The position numbers and the translations under genes are program-made. Source: Methylotenera sp. (GTDB lineage Bacteria; Pseudomonadota; Gammaproteobacteria; Burkholderiales; Burkholderiaceae_C). Taken from it: a DNA stretch of 40,791 nt. The DNA lies in contig JAIPCJ010000020.1 in NCBI GenBank assembly GCA_021738245.1, positions 1 through 40,791 of the forward strand, written 5' to 3'. The notes below the pieces were generated by a model. The model was not told where the DNA came from. It was given only the letters and a program-made list of their open reading frames with translations, and made no database searches. Each line of letters starts with the position of its first letter. The stretch's first letter is position 1. This document shows positions 16,084 through 23,956 of the stretch, in pieces.

Positions 16084-19000
16084 CTACAGGCAGGAGGCGT
16101 CGGTGGCGGTGCTGTCGAGCGCGATCGCGACGTCCAGCGTGCCCACATGGCCATTGGCCGGCGCTGCGAGCGTGATGCGGCCGACGCCCGCGCTGACGGT
16201 GGCCGGGCTGTTGCTCATGACGGCATCGCCGGCCACGAGCGACTTGCGCAGGTTGCCAAAGCTGAGGTGGGCAGCGGAGACGCTGGTGCAGGAGTCCAAG
16301 GTGTTGGTGTTGTAGGCGCTGCCGGTCCAGTACTGCGCCGCGAGCGCGAGCTGCACGGGTCGGTTGGCGGCGGACATGCCATTCTGTAGGCGAAGCCGGC
16401 CGTAGCGCAGAGGGATTGTGCCGACCTTGGCCACGTCCACGCCGTTGGCGGGCGTGTCAGTGTCGAGGTCGAGCGTGGTCATCGTGACGCCGTCGGCATC
16501 GACCGGGGCGATGCCGAACTGCGCGGTGTCAAACGGCCCGTCGGGCGTCGGCGTGCGCAGGGCCTTGGCCGTCAGCGTGACGTTCGCCGCCTGGCCCGCC
16601 ACCCAGCTGCCGCTGCTGGCGCTGGTGGAGAGGCGGCTGTTGCTGGTCTTGAAGGCGGTGCTGCCGCCGATGCCGGCGAGCCTGAAGTTGGCCGGCGCGC
16701 TGAGGTCGAGCCGGGCAAAGCTGCCGAAGTAGTTGGCCGTGGTCACGCCGACGGCGTTCCTGGCTTCGAGCGTGAAGCCGAGCTGGAAGTCTTCGTCGAG
16801 ATAGGTGAACGTGGAGGCGACGCTGCAGCTGCGACCCCAGCGGTGGCTGACGGTCGGGCTGCTGAGGGCGAAGCCGGCTGGCACGAAGCGGCCGATGCGG
16901 GTCTGCGGGTTGCCGGCCGCATCAAAGACCACGGCGTCCAGGTTGAGGCCCGCCGTGCCCAGGTACCCGCCCACCACGGCGCTGGTGTTGAGCTTGAAGC
17001 TGCCGACCTCCGAGTACGTCACGGCGTTGGTGCTGCCGACGCCGCCGCTGAAGCTGCTGATCAGGTTGTTGCTCAGTGTGCCCATCACACCGGAGGGGCC
17101 GCTCGGGCTGGCCGGTGGCGTCTGGGAGTTGGCTTCGGTCGTGAGGGCCACCGGGGCTGCAAAGCCCGTGGCGATGCCGCCGGCCGAGACCTGGGCCAGC
17201 GTGGCGCCACTGTCGGGCAGGCCGTCGTCATTGCTGTCGGCGGCCGCACTCCAGCGATAGGCGGTGGCGGTGGCCGAGAAAGGCGCACCGGCCTTGCCGA
17301 AGACTGCATCGGACGCGGCGCTTCCGCCCGGATTGGCCACTGAGCCCATCGTGATGCTGTTGATGGCCAGCGTGAACGGGCGCACGGTCAGGTCCCCCAG
17401 GCTGCCACTGATGGTGCCTGCGGCGTAGCTGCCAGAGTCATCGTCCAGGTTCAGCGTGTACTTGCCGACGTTGGTGGTGGTCAGGTTGAGGCTGGCGACG
17501 CCGGCCGTGAACGCGAGGTTGAGGTTGTTGGCGGCGGGTCTCGCCGCGGGCAGGGTGACGCTGCCGGTGCTCGGATCCGTCCAGGGGCCGCCGTTGTCGG
17601 TGCGCCAGAGCTTCAGGTTGCGGTTGCCGGTGAAATCGGTGGCCACGCCGCAGCTGCCCGTGGTCGGGTCCCGCTTGATCAGCGACACCTGCAGGTCGTG
17701 CGGCCGGCCGGCCACGACGATGTTGGTGCCGGCGATTCGGTTGCTCAGGTCCTCGGCCCAGACGAAGGCGTTGTCGCGGTAGTTGATCGCGGCCGACGTG
17801 CTGCGGGTGGATGGCAGCGTGTTGTCGACGACGGTGGCGGTGACGTCTTGCGCCAGGCTTTGAGCGAGGCGCAACCTGACGATGCCCGCGTCACCTGCGG
17901 CGAAGGTGTAGCTGGCGGTTCCGGAGTTGGCCGCACCCGTCGTGAAGCTGCCCGAAGGCGCCGGCCCGCTGCCGAGCGACCAGGTGCCCTTGCCGTTGCT
18001 GGTGCTCAGGTTCACCGTGCCGGTATAGCTGGTCAGGGTGTTGCCCGCGGCATCCTTGGCGGTGATGGTGAGCGTCTGCGGGGTGCAGCTCGATGCGCTG
18101 CCCGTGCCGGTGATCGTGAAGCCGGCAATCGCCGCGACCGGGCAACTGCGCGATCGGCTCAGTTGGGCCGCGACCTCACTGCTGTTGAGCAGGCCGCTGT
18201 AGACCTGCAGCTCGTCGATGTTGCCGTTGAAGTGAAAGGCGCTGCTGGTGCCTTCCGACGAGCTGGCCGATTCACCGCCGATGGCGGTCGCACCGGTGCC
18301 GGGGCCCCAGGTGCCCGTATAGGCCGAGCTGGCACTGGCGAGCAGCGTGCCGGCTGTGTTGTAGATGAGCGTTTGCACGCGCTTGTTGGTGATGTCGACC
18401 GCGGCTGCGACGTAGTACCAGGTGTTGGCGGCAATGACCGGCGCACTGTCCAGGCAGAAGGTGCCCGCGCCACAGTTGGCCGTGGTGGCGCCGCTGCCGT
18501 TGCTGCCGCCGATGGTCACGCTGCCGCTGGCGCTGATGTTGCGGTTGAAGAAGCGCAGCGCGGCGTTGCCCGGGTCACCCAGGCTCAGTGCCCAGCCGTC
18601 CTGGGTGTCGTCGCGCACGAAGATGCGTTGGCCGCTCTGCGTGGGCGTGGTGCTGCGGATCCAGGCCAGCACGGTGAAGCTGCTGTTGAGTGTGGGGAAG
18701 TTGGTGGGCAGCTGCACCAGGGTATGGGTGCCGTTGCTGGCGGGGGCCGTGCGGTTGAACACGCCGTAGCCGCAGCTGCCGGCGCTGGTGGTGCCGTAGG
18801 CGGGCGAGAGGCCGGCCGTGATGGCCACCGGCGTGCCGGCAGAGGCCGTGGCAGACCGCGCGTGGTAACCGTTGGCGCTGCTGTCCTTGACCTCGCCGTT
18901 GCTGCCGTTCCAGCTGGACTCATCCATGCGGTAGTCGGCGATCAACGCGGTGCCCCCCGCGCACAGCGACGGCATCGGATAGGTGGAGTTGTTGATCACG

Positions 19001-19917
19001 CAGCTGCTCGTGCAGCTGGTGCCGCAGCACACGCTGTTGACGTTGCTCTGGTAGCCCAGCGTGATGCTGGCCCCGGCGGTGGACTTCACGCAAGAGGAGG
19101 TGATGGCGCTCTGCGCGATGTCGATGGTGCCGGTGCTCGTGGTGAGCGTGCCGACCACGGTTGCGCCATAGCCCACCGTGACATTGCCGCTGCCGCCACT
19201 GACCGTGCCGCCCACCCGCGAACCCTGACCCAGGCTGATGGTGCCCGTGGTGACGAGGTTGCCATTGACCTTGGCCTGGTAGCCCAGGCTCACCGCGCCG
19301 GCCCCTGCGCTGACGCTGCCCGACACGGTGGCACTCTGGACCACCGTGATGCTGCCCGTGCCTGTAACGTTTCCCGCCACCGTGCCCGATTCGCTGATGC
19401 TGATGCTGCCGCTGCCCCCGGTCAGGTTGCCGCCGATGCTGCCGCTCTGGGCGGTGGAGATCGTGCCGGTGCCGCTGGTGGAGACGTTGCCGCTGACCTT
19501 CGTCTGGTAGGCCAGCGAGATATTGCCGCCGTTGGCAGCCAGGTTGCCGGTGATGATGACGTTGCCGCCGCCCGCGTCGTTCACGCTGGTGGCCGTGATG
19601 TTGGCCGTGAGTCGGGCCTGGTAGCCCAGCGTCAGCTGGCCGTTGACGACCAGGTTCAGGTCGCTGGCGGTGCCGGCCAGGTTGATCTGCGAGGTGTTGG
19701 TGCTGAAGTTGCCGTTGATCGTCAGCGTCGCCGGTTTGGGGGCGTTGACGACGATCACGTCGTTGTAGCCCAGGCTGAGGGCCGGGCAGGTGTAGGCCGG
19801 GCCGCTGCCGGTGCAGCCGGGCGGCAGCGCGCCGGGCAGGGTGTAGGTGGCGGCGTCGGCCAGGGGGGCGAGCAGCCCGCCGATGAGGCCGACGAGCGTG
19901 GCGAGCCAGCGCGTCAT
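16084..19917 (-). CDS. mshQ: MshQ-like large exported pilus/adhesin protein, ends early
   Basis: The 1277-residue product starts at the ATG at 19917 with signal MTRWLATLVGLIGGLLAPLA. Residues ~65-300 are a beta-solenoid-like repeat (period 18-20, units such as KVSGNV, SIGGNL, TVAGNV, TVSGSV, KVNGNL, RVGGTV). Residues ~325-570 resemble a LamG/concanavalin domain (ADYRMDESSWNGSNGEVKDS, then FTVLAWIRSTTPTQSG). An Ig-like segment follows (TLTITAKDAAGNTLTSYTGT), then the long DUF6701 region found in MshQ proteins. Cys-rich patches (CCGTSCTSSC, ~297-306) suggest disulfides. The frame stops at a TAG 57 codons before the natural end. MshQ is thought to be a pilus-associated surface protein. The start overlaps mshP by ATGA. 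Confidence 0.85.
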   Translation of the reverse strand: MTRWLATLVGLIGGLLAPLADAATYTLPGALPPGCTGSGPAYTCPALSLGYNDVIVVNAPKPATLTINGNFSTNTSQINLAGTASDLNLVVNGQLTLGYQARLTANITATSVNDAGGGNVIITGNLAANGGNISLAYQTKVSGNVSTSGTGTISTAQSGSIGGNLTGGSGSISISESGTVAGNVTGTGSITVVQSATVSGSVSAGAGAVSLGYQAKVNGNLVTTGTISLGQGSRVGGTVSGGSGNVTVGYGATVVGTLTTSTGTIDIAQSAITSSCVKSTAGASITLGYQSNVNSVCCGTSCTSSCVINNSTYPMPSLCAGGTALIADYRMDESSWNGSNGEVKDSSANGYHARSATASAGTPVAITAGLSPAYGTTSAGSCGYGVFNRTAPASNGTHTLVQLPTNFPTLNSSFTVLAWIRSTTPTQSGQRIFVRDDTQDGWALSLGDPGNAALRFFNRNISASGSVTIGGSNGSGATTANCGAGTFCLDSAPVIAANTWYYVAAAVDITNKRVQTLIYNTAGTLLASASSAYTGTWGPGTGATAIGGESASSSEGTSSAFHFNGNIDELQVYSGLLNSSEVAAQLSRSRSCPVAAIAGFTITGTGSASSCTPQTLTITAKDAAGNTLTSYTGTVNLSTSNGKGTWSLGSGPAPSGSFTTGAANSGTASYTFAAGDAGIVRLRLAQSLAQDVTATVVDNTLPSTRSTSAAINYRDNAFVWAEDLSNRIAGTNIVVAGRPHDLQVSLIKRDPTTGSCGVATDFTGNRNLKLWRTDNGGPWTDPSTGSVTLPAARPAANNLNLAFTAGVASLNLTTTNVGKYTLNLDDDSGSYAAGTISGSLGDLTVRPFTLAINSITMGSVANPGGSAASDAVFGKAGAPFSATATAYRWSAAADSNDDGLPDSGATLAQVSAGGIATGFAAPVALTTEANSQTPPASPSGPSGVMGTLSNNLISSFSGGVGSTNAVTYSEVGSFKLNTSAVVGGYLGTAGLNLDAVVFDAAGNPQTRIGRFVPAGFALSSPTVSHRWGRSCSVASTFTYLDEDFQLGFTLEARNAVGVTTANYFGSFARLDLSAPANFRLAGIGGSTAFKTSNSRLSTSASSGSWVAGQAANVTLTAKALRTPTPDGPFDTAQFGIAPVDADGVTMTTLDLDTDTPANGVDVAKVGTIPLRYGRLRLQNGMSAANRPVQLALAAQYWTGSAYNTNTLDSCTSVSAAHLSFGNLRKSLVAGDAVMSNSPATVSAGVGRITLAAPANGHVGTLDVAIALDSTATDASCL

Positions 19918-20357
19918 AGGCCGAGGCTCCGTGTGAGCTGGCGCTCGGTATAGGCCGGCTCGGTCGTGCTGCCGTTGGGGCAGCTGCCGTTGGACGTGAT
20001 GTTGCAGGCCGTGGCCAGCAGTGTGTAGAAGGCCAGGTCCTCGTCGCCGTCGGTGACGGTGCCGCTGCCGGGCGTGCGGGTGCAGCTGACCGTCACCGTG
20101 AAATCGCTGAGCTGATCGGGCAGCACAAAGCTGCGCGTGGCAAAACAGGCGGGCTTGCCAGCGCTCCGAAGGATCTGCACACTGCCCCACTCCAGCCCGG
20201 CGAAGGCGGCCTGGTAGGCCTTGGCGGCGGCCAGTTCTCCGGCAGACCCCAGCTGCTGACGTTGGCTCAAGGCGGCGAGCGCGGTGCCGAGTGCGGCGAG
20301 CACCACCAGGATGAACAGCATGGACATCATCGTGAAACCGTGGCGACGCGCGTTCAT
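19914..20357 (-). CDS. mshP: MshP-like pilus assembly protein
   Basis: The 147-residue protein starts MNARRHGFTMMSMLFILVVL, with a short basic leader and hydrophobic helix like PilX/MshP proteins. The leader contains GFT but lacks the canonical Glu at +5 (GFTMMS rather than GFTLIE), as is usual for PilX-type minor pilins. A downstream GLEWGSVQIL motif matches the MshP family. Cys pairs in the C-terminal half may form disulfides. It is coupled by ATGA to mshO upstream and mshQ downstream. Confidence 0.8.
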   Translation of the reverse strand: MNARRHGFTMMSMLFILVVLAALGTALAALSQRQQLGSAGELAAAKAYQAAFAGLEWGSVQILRSAGKPACFATRSFVLPDQLSDFTVTVSCTRTPGSGTVTDGDEDLAFYTLLATACNITSNGSCPNGSTTEPAYTERQLTRSLGL

Positions 20358-21151
20358 GGCAGGTTGTCGACGTGGACCGTGTGATACAGGCTCACCGTCT
20401 CGCCTTGCGAGGTGAGCTGCAGCTGCAGCGTGATGAGGGCGTAGCGGCTGGTGATGGCGGGCTGGTCGTAGCTGAAGGTGCAGGCCGTCACGTGGCGGGC
20501 GAGCACCGCCGCGTTGCCGCCGCTCGGCGGGTCTTGCTGGGTGCTGAAAAAGCCGTAGCCGGTATGGCGGGTCAGGGTCTGGGCGGCGAGGTCGCAGCGG
20601 TAGGTGACCGGCGACTCGATGGCATAGACGCGGTAGGGCGGTGCCTGCAGCGCGTTGGGCAGCGCGGCGCCGGTGATGTTGACGCTGGTCACGTTGCCCG
20701 CGCCGTTGGTCGCGGTGCGCACATTGGCTTGCGTGTAGGCATCGGCGTCGGGCACGCCGGCGCCCAAGTTGTACCAGGCCAGCTTCTGATTGCCGGATTT
20801 CAGCGTCAGCGCCGGGCCGACGATGCTGAAGCTGGTGTCTGGCGTGCCGAAGGCCAGCCTGTCGCCCGACTCCACCGCATAGCGGGCCGCACTGCTCACG
20901 GGGATCAGCTCCAGGCTGCCACCCCGGATGCGGGCCGAATTGGGCAGCGCACCGGCCAGGTCGCGTGTGATGCGGCGCAGGGCGGTGTCGGCCTCATCGC
21001 CGAGCTGGGCTCGGGCGGCGGAGGCGAAGTAGGCGGTGGTGGCCGGCACGATGAAGATGGCCACCATCGCAATGACCACGCCCGTGATGGCAATCACCAT
21101 CACGGCTTCGATCAGCGTGAAGCCCTGCTCAGTAAGGCGACTGCGGCGCAT
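20354..21151 (-). CDS. mshO: MshO-like minor pilin
   Basis: The 265-residue protein has a type IV prepilin leader (MRRSRLTEQG^FTLIEAVMVIAI, cleavage after Gly10, Glu at +5 of the mature protein). The hydrophobic stalk helix is followed by a region with ADTALRRITRDLAGALPNSARI, characteristic of PilW/MshO minor pilins. Further on are CDLAAQTLTRHTGYGFF and RHVTACTFSYD, each with a Cys. The gene overlaps mshD by 23 bp and mshP by 4 bp. It probably primes pilus assembly with the MshC, MshD and MshP proteins. Confidence 0.85.
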   Translation of the reverse strand: MRRSRLTEQGFTLIEAVMVIAITGVVIAMVAIFIVPATTAYFASAARAQLGDEADTALRRITRDLAGALPNSARIRGGSLELIPVSSAARYAVESGDRLAFGTPDTSFSIVGPALTLKSGNQKLAWYNLGAGVPDADAYTQANVRTATNGAGNVTSVNITGAALPNALQAPPYRVYAIESPVTYRCDLAAQTLTRHTGYGFFSTQQDPPSGGNAAVLARHVTACTFSYDQPAITSRYALITLQLQLTSQGETVSLYHTVHVDNLP

Positions 21152-21689
21152 AGCGGGTTCGCCAGCCTTGCAGCGCCAGGGTGCTGCTGTCGGGGCCAGT
21201 CACGGTGATGGTGATCTTGAGTGCGTCGCCGCTGCCCGCGGTGACGGAGTCCAGCGTGCCCGCGACCACGGCCACGCTCGCCGAGTAGCCGGCGAGTCCG
21301 CTGACGGCGGTGTTGGTGAGGTCGCGGATGCCCGTCATCGAGAAGCCGTTGTAGTCGTTGACGTTGTCGAAGTAGCTCGGGCCGTAGCGGGTCTCGCCGG
21401 CTTCGGGGCCGACAGCTTCGGCGACGTTGCAGGCCGCGGCCGAAGTGGCATCGTCGAAGTTGGGGCTGTCGGGGTCGCACCAGGTGAAGGGCATGAGCTG
21501 CACCTCGCGCAGCAGCGACTCTGCGATGGCCAGTTCCTGGCGCCGGATGATCGGATCGGCGCTTGCGGCCGTGGCGGTGGCGAACACGCGCAGCATGGCC
21601 GCCAGCGCGATGCCAACCACCGCGATGAACAGCAGCAGTTCAATCAGCGTGAGGCCACGGGCGAGGCGAGCAGGGTGCATGCGCTTCAT
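21129..21689 (-). CDS. mshD: MshD-like minor pilin
   Basis: The 186-residue protein starts at the ATG at 21689 (MKRMHPARLARG). An upstream TTG at 21722 would add 11 residues that do not look like a leader. The prepilin site is G^LTLIELLLFIAVVG with Glu at +5. The middle contains LREVQLMPFTWCDPDSPNFD and GETRYGPSYFDNVNDYNGFS, both typical of MshD. Four Cys or fewer suggest one disulfide. It lies 29 bp after mshC and overlaps mshO. Confidence 0.85.
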   Translation of the reverse strand: MKRMHPARLARGLTLIELLLFIAVVGIALAAMLRVFATATAASADPIIRRQELAIAESLLREVQLMPFTWCDPDSPNFDDATSAAACNVAEAVGPEAGETRYGPSYFDNVNDYNGFSMTGIRDLTNTAVSGLAGYSASVAVVAGTLDSVTAGSGDALKITITVTGPDSSTLALQGWRTRYAPQSPY

Positions 21690-21718
21690 GCTAGGGCAGG
21701 GCGGCTGCGGGCCAAGAC

Positions 21719-22171
21719 TCAAGGAAGGGGGTAGATCAGCCCGGTGTCTGCCGCGATACGGTAGGCCTGGATGTAGGTGCCGGAGCTCACGGTCACGGTC
21801 AGGTCGGCCGCCGTGCTGGTCGCCACGGCGCCGGAGTTGGCGTTGTTGAACGTGACGGTCCGGCTGCCGCTCTCGGCGATGCAGGGCGACTCGGTGGCGG
21901 GGCAGTCGAGCGTGCCGAGAGCCGCACCATTGCCATAGGCCCAGCTCACGCCCGTGCCGTTGATGGTGGCCACGATGGGGCGCCGTTGCTGGAGCGCCAG
22001 CCGCAGCATGGCGTGGTGGCGCGCCTGCAGTTCATCGCCAAACGAACGCAGCCGCCACAGCGTCGTGTCCACCACCTGAGGCAGGGCGAACACCGCCAGG
22101 GCGGCCGTGATCACGAGAACGAGGACGAGCTCGATCAGCGTGAAGCCACGCGAAGTGCGTGGCGGGGTCAT
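21719..22171 (-). CDS. mshC: MshC-like minor pilin
   Basis: The 150-residue prepilin starts at the ATG at 22171 (MTPPRTSRG^FTLIELVLVLVI). The mature part has FALPQVVDTTLWRLRSFGDELQ split over residues ~28-50 and ends YRIAADTGLIYPLP. A Cys pair lies in LDCPATESPCIAE. Its start overlaps the mshA stop as TGATG, so it should be translated with the major pilin. Order mshA-C-D-O-P-Q is the standard MSHA order. Confidence 0.84.
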   Translation of the reverse strand: MTPPRTSRGFTLIELVLVLVITAALAVFALPQVVDTTLWRLRSFGDELQARHHAMLRLALQQRRPIVATINGTGVSWAYGNGAALGTLDCPATESPCIAESGSRTVTFNNANSGAVATSTAADLTVTVSSGTYIQAYRIAADTGLIYPLP

Positions 22172-22572
22172 CAGTTGATGCTGGTGGCCGTGAAGTTGGC
22201 CGTCAGGCCGTAACCCGTGTGGGCCAGCACGCAGTTGGTCTTGGTGGTGTCGACCGGGGTGATGGCGGCCGCCGTGATGGTGTAGCCCGTCGGCAGGCCT
22301 GTGCCGGCGGTGCCGTTGTAGCTCTGCATGGCCTTCTCGACGTCGCGGCAGTTGGCCACGGCGACGCCCTTGGTGGTGTTGGCCTTTCGGCTGGCGTAGT
22401 TGATGGCCGACGCCGAGCTCAGCGCGCCCGCCACGCTGTTGATGGCCGCCTGCTTGGCATCCGCGTCGACGCTGACGAACTTGGGCAGCGCGACGGCGGC
22501 GAGCACGCCGAGGATGACGATGACCATCACCAGTTCGATGAGGGTGAAGCCAGCTTGTTTGGACTTGTTCAT
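22171..22572 (-). CDS. mshA: MSHA-type major pilin
   Basis: The 133-residue prepilin starts MNKSKQAG^FTLIELVMVIVI, with cleavage expected after Gly8, Phe at +1 and Glu at +5. The stalk ends LAAVALPKFVSVDADAKQAA, a signature of MshA/MshB pilins. Two Cys (NCRDVE and TNCVLAH) probably form the C-terminal disulfide loop. A strong Shine-Dalgarno (GGAAGG) and the largest gap of the locus (151 bp) upstream fit a separately and highly expressed pilin gene. It is likely the main fibre subunit, though an MshB role cannot be excluded. Confidence 0.86.
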   Translation of the reverse strand: MNKSKQAGFTLIELVMVIVILGVLAAVALPKFVSVDADAKQAAINSVAGALSSASAINYASRKANTTKGVAVANCRDVEKAMQSYNGTAGTGLPTGYTITAAAITPVDTTKTNCVLAHTGYGLTANFTATSIN

Positions 22573-22638
22573 GGGGCCTTCCTGCGCTCGCGGCGCCTAT
22601 TTCTGTGTAGACCTGCGAACTATCTGAGGCCATGCCCG

Positions 22639-22660
22639 GTGCGCCGAGTGAAAAGCGCAC
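22639..22660. promoter_or_regulatory. Hairpin in the mshG-mshA intergenic region
   Basis: GTGCGC at 22639-22644 pairs with GCGCAC at 22655-22660 around a 10-base loop. It lies in the 151-bp gap (22573-22723) between mshG and the pilin gene, 67 bp before the mshA start. A second small stem, GCAGG/CCTGC with a 7-base loop, lies nearer the mshG stop. They could attenuate or stabilise transcripts and raise mshA mRNA relative to the upstream genes. I see no clear sigma-70 or sigma-54 promoter in this gap. Confidence 0.35.
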
Positions 22661-22723
22661 AGGTTTGGCGCGCGGTGAGGGAAAGTGTGCAAACCGTTGC
22701 AGGCTTCACACCTGCCCCCCGCG

Positions 22724-23956
22724 TCAGCGCCCCATGGCCGCCTGGCCGAGGTTCCACAACGGCAGGAACACGCCCAGCGCGAGCACCAGCACCAGCGCGC
22801 CGATGATGGCCAGCAGGATGGGCTCGATGGCGGCCGACAGGCCCTTGATGGCGTAGTCGGTCTCGCGCTCGTACATCTGGGCGATCTCGGTCATCAGGGT
22901 GTCGAGTTCGCCGGTCTCCTCGCCCACGGCGATCATCTGCAGCACGATGGGTGTGAACACGCCGGTGGCCGTGGCGCAGCGGGAGATGCTCTCGCCGCGT
23001 TCCACCCCATCGCGCATCTGCTCGATGCGGGCGCCGATGTAGGCGTTGTCGACCGTCTGGGCCACCACCGTCATCGCCTGGCTGATGGGCACGCCGGAAC
23101 TGGAGGCGAGCGCGAAGCTGCGCGCGAAGCGGGCGAGGGTCGCCTTGAGCACGATGTTGCCGGCGATCGGCAGCCGAAGCTTCAGGCGATCCCAGGTGTA
23201 GCGGCCGCTGGTCGTGGCCAGCCAGTTCCGCCACAGCAGCACCAGGCCGACGCCACCGCCCAGCACGGCCGGCCACCACTTCACCGTCCAGCCCGAAAAG
23301 CCCAGCAGCACCCGCGTCATCAGCGGCAGCTCGCTCTTGAAGTGCGCAAACACCTCGGCGAACTTGGGCAGCACGAAGAGGTTGATCACCACCAGGGCAA
23401 TGCCCATCGCGATGATGACCATCATGGGATAGCGCAGGGCCTGCTTGATGCGCGCCCGGATGTCGAGCTCGAACTCCAGGTGCTCGGCCAGCCGGTGAAA
23501 GACCTCGGTGAGGCGGCCGGTCAGTTCGCCGACGCGCGTCATGGCCACGTAGAAGGCGCTGAAGACCGCCGGGTGGCGGGCAAACGCGGTGGCCAGCTCA
23601 CGGCCTTGGTCGAGGCTGGCGTGCACGTCCTGCAGCAGCCGGATGATGCCGGGGTGGCTGGTGGAGGCTTCCAGGCCGGCCAGGGAGCGCAAGATGGGCA
23701 CGCCGGCCTTTTGCAGGGTGTAGAGCTGGCGCGTCAGGATGAGCGCGTCTTCCTGCGTGACCGGCTGGGCCAGCAGTGCCTGCAGCCAGCCGCCCTCGCC
23801 GCCGGTGCCAGCGGCATCGGTGGTGGGCTCGATGCTGACCGGCACCACGCCGCCGGCCATCAACTGGGCCGCGACGGCGTCACTGCTGGTGGCGTCCACG
23901 ACGCCCTCGACCAGCTCACCCCGGCCGTTGCGCCCCTTGAAGGCGAAGTTGCTCAT
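22724..23956 (-). CDS. mshG: MshG pilus platform protein (GspF/PilC family)
   Basis: The 410-residue inner-membrane protein has two GspF repeats. An N-terminal FKGRNGRGELVEGVVDATSS domain is followed by LTRQLYTLQKAGVPILRSL, the GspF signature. Membrane segments lie in MMVIIAMGIALVVINLFVLP, WPAVLGGGVGLVLLW, and the C-terminal ILLAIIGALVLVLALGVFLP. The second repeat has FARSFALASSSGVPISQAM and GEETGELDTLMTEIAQMYE. It is the rotor/platform protein on which the MshE ATPase acts. Its start overlaps the mshE stop by 4 bp. Confidence 0.92.
   Translation of the reverse strand: MSNFAFKGRNGRGELVEGVVDATSSDAVAAQLMAGGVVPVSIEPTTDAAGTGGEGGWLQALLAQPVTQEDALILTRQLYTLQKAGVPILRSLAGLEASTSHPGIIRLLQDVHASLDQGRELATAFARHPAVFSAFYVAMTRVGELTGRLTEVFHRLAEHLEFELDIRARIKQALRYPMMVIIAMGIALVVINLFVLPKFAEVFAHFKSELPLMTRVLLGFSGWTVKWWPAVLGGGVGLVLLWRNWLATTSGRYTWDRLKLRLPIAGNIVLKATLARFARSFALASSSGVPISQAMTVVAQTVDNAYIGARIEQMRDGVERGESISRCATATGVFTPIVLQMIAVGEETGELDTLMTEIAQMYERETDYAIKGLSAAIEPILLAIIGALVLVLALGVFLPLWNLGQAAMGR

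Noticed and set aside
16084-16086. Amber codon in mshQ as a pyrrolysine or programmed read-through site
   Set aside because: No pyrrolysine machinery is expected in this group and no downstream signal is visible; a point mutation or error is simpler, though not excluded.
17698-19953. 751-codon open frame on the plus strand inside mshQ
   Set aside because: Antisense shadow of the repeat-rich mshQ gene; the translation has only Gly/Arg/Ala/Val-rich sequence and no start signal.
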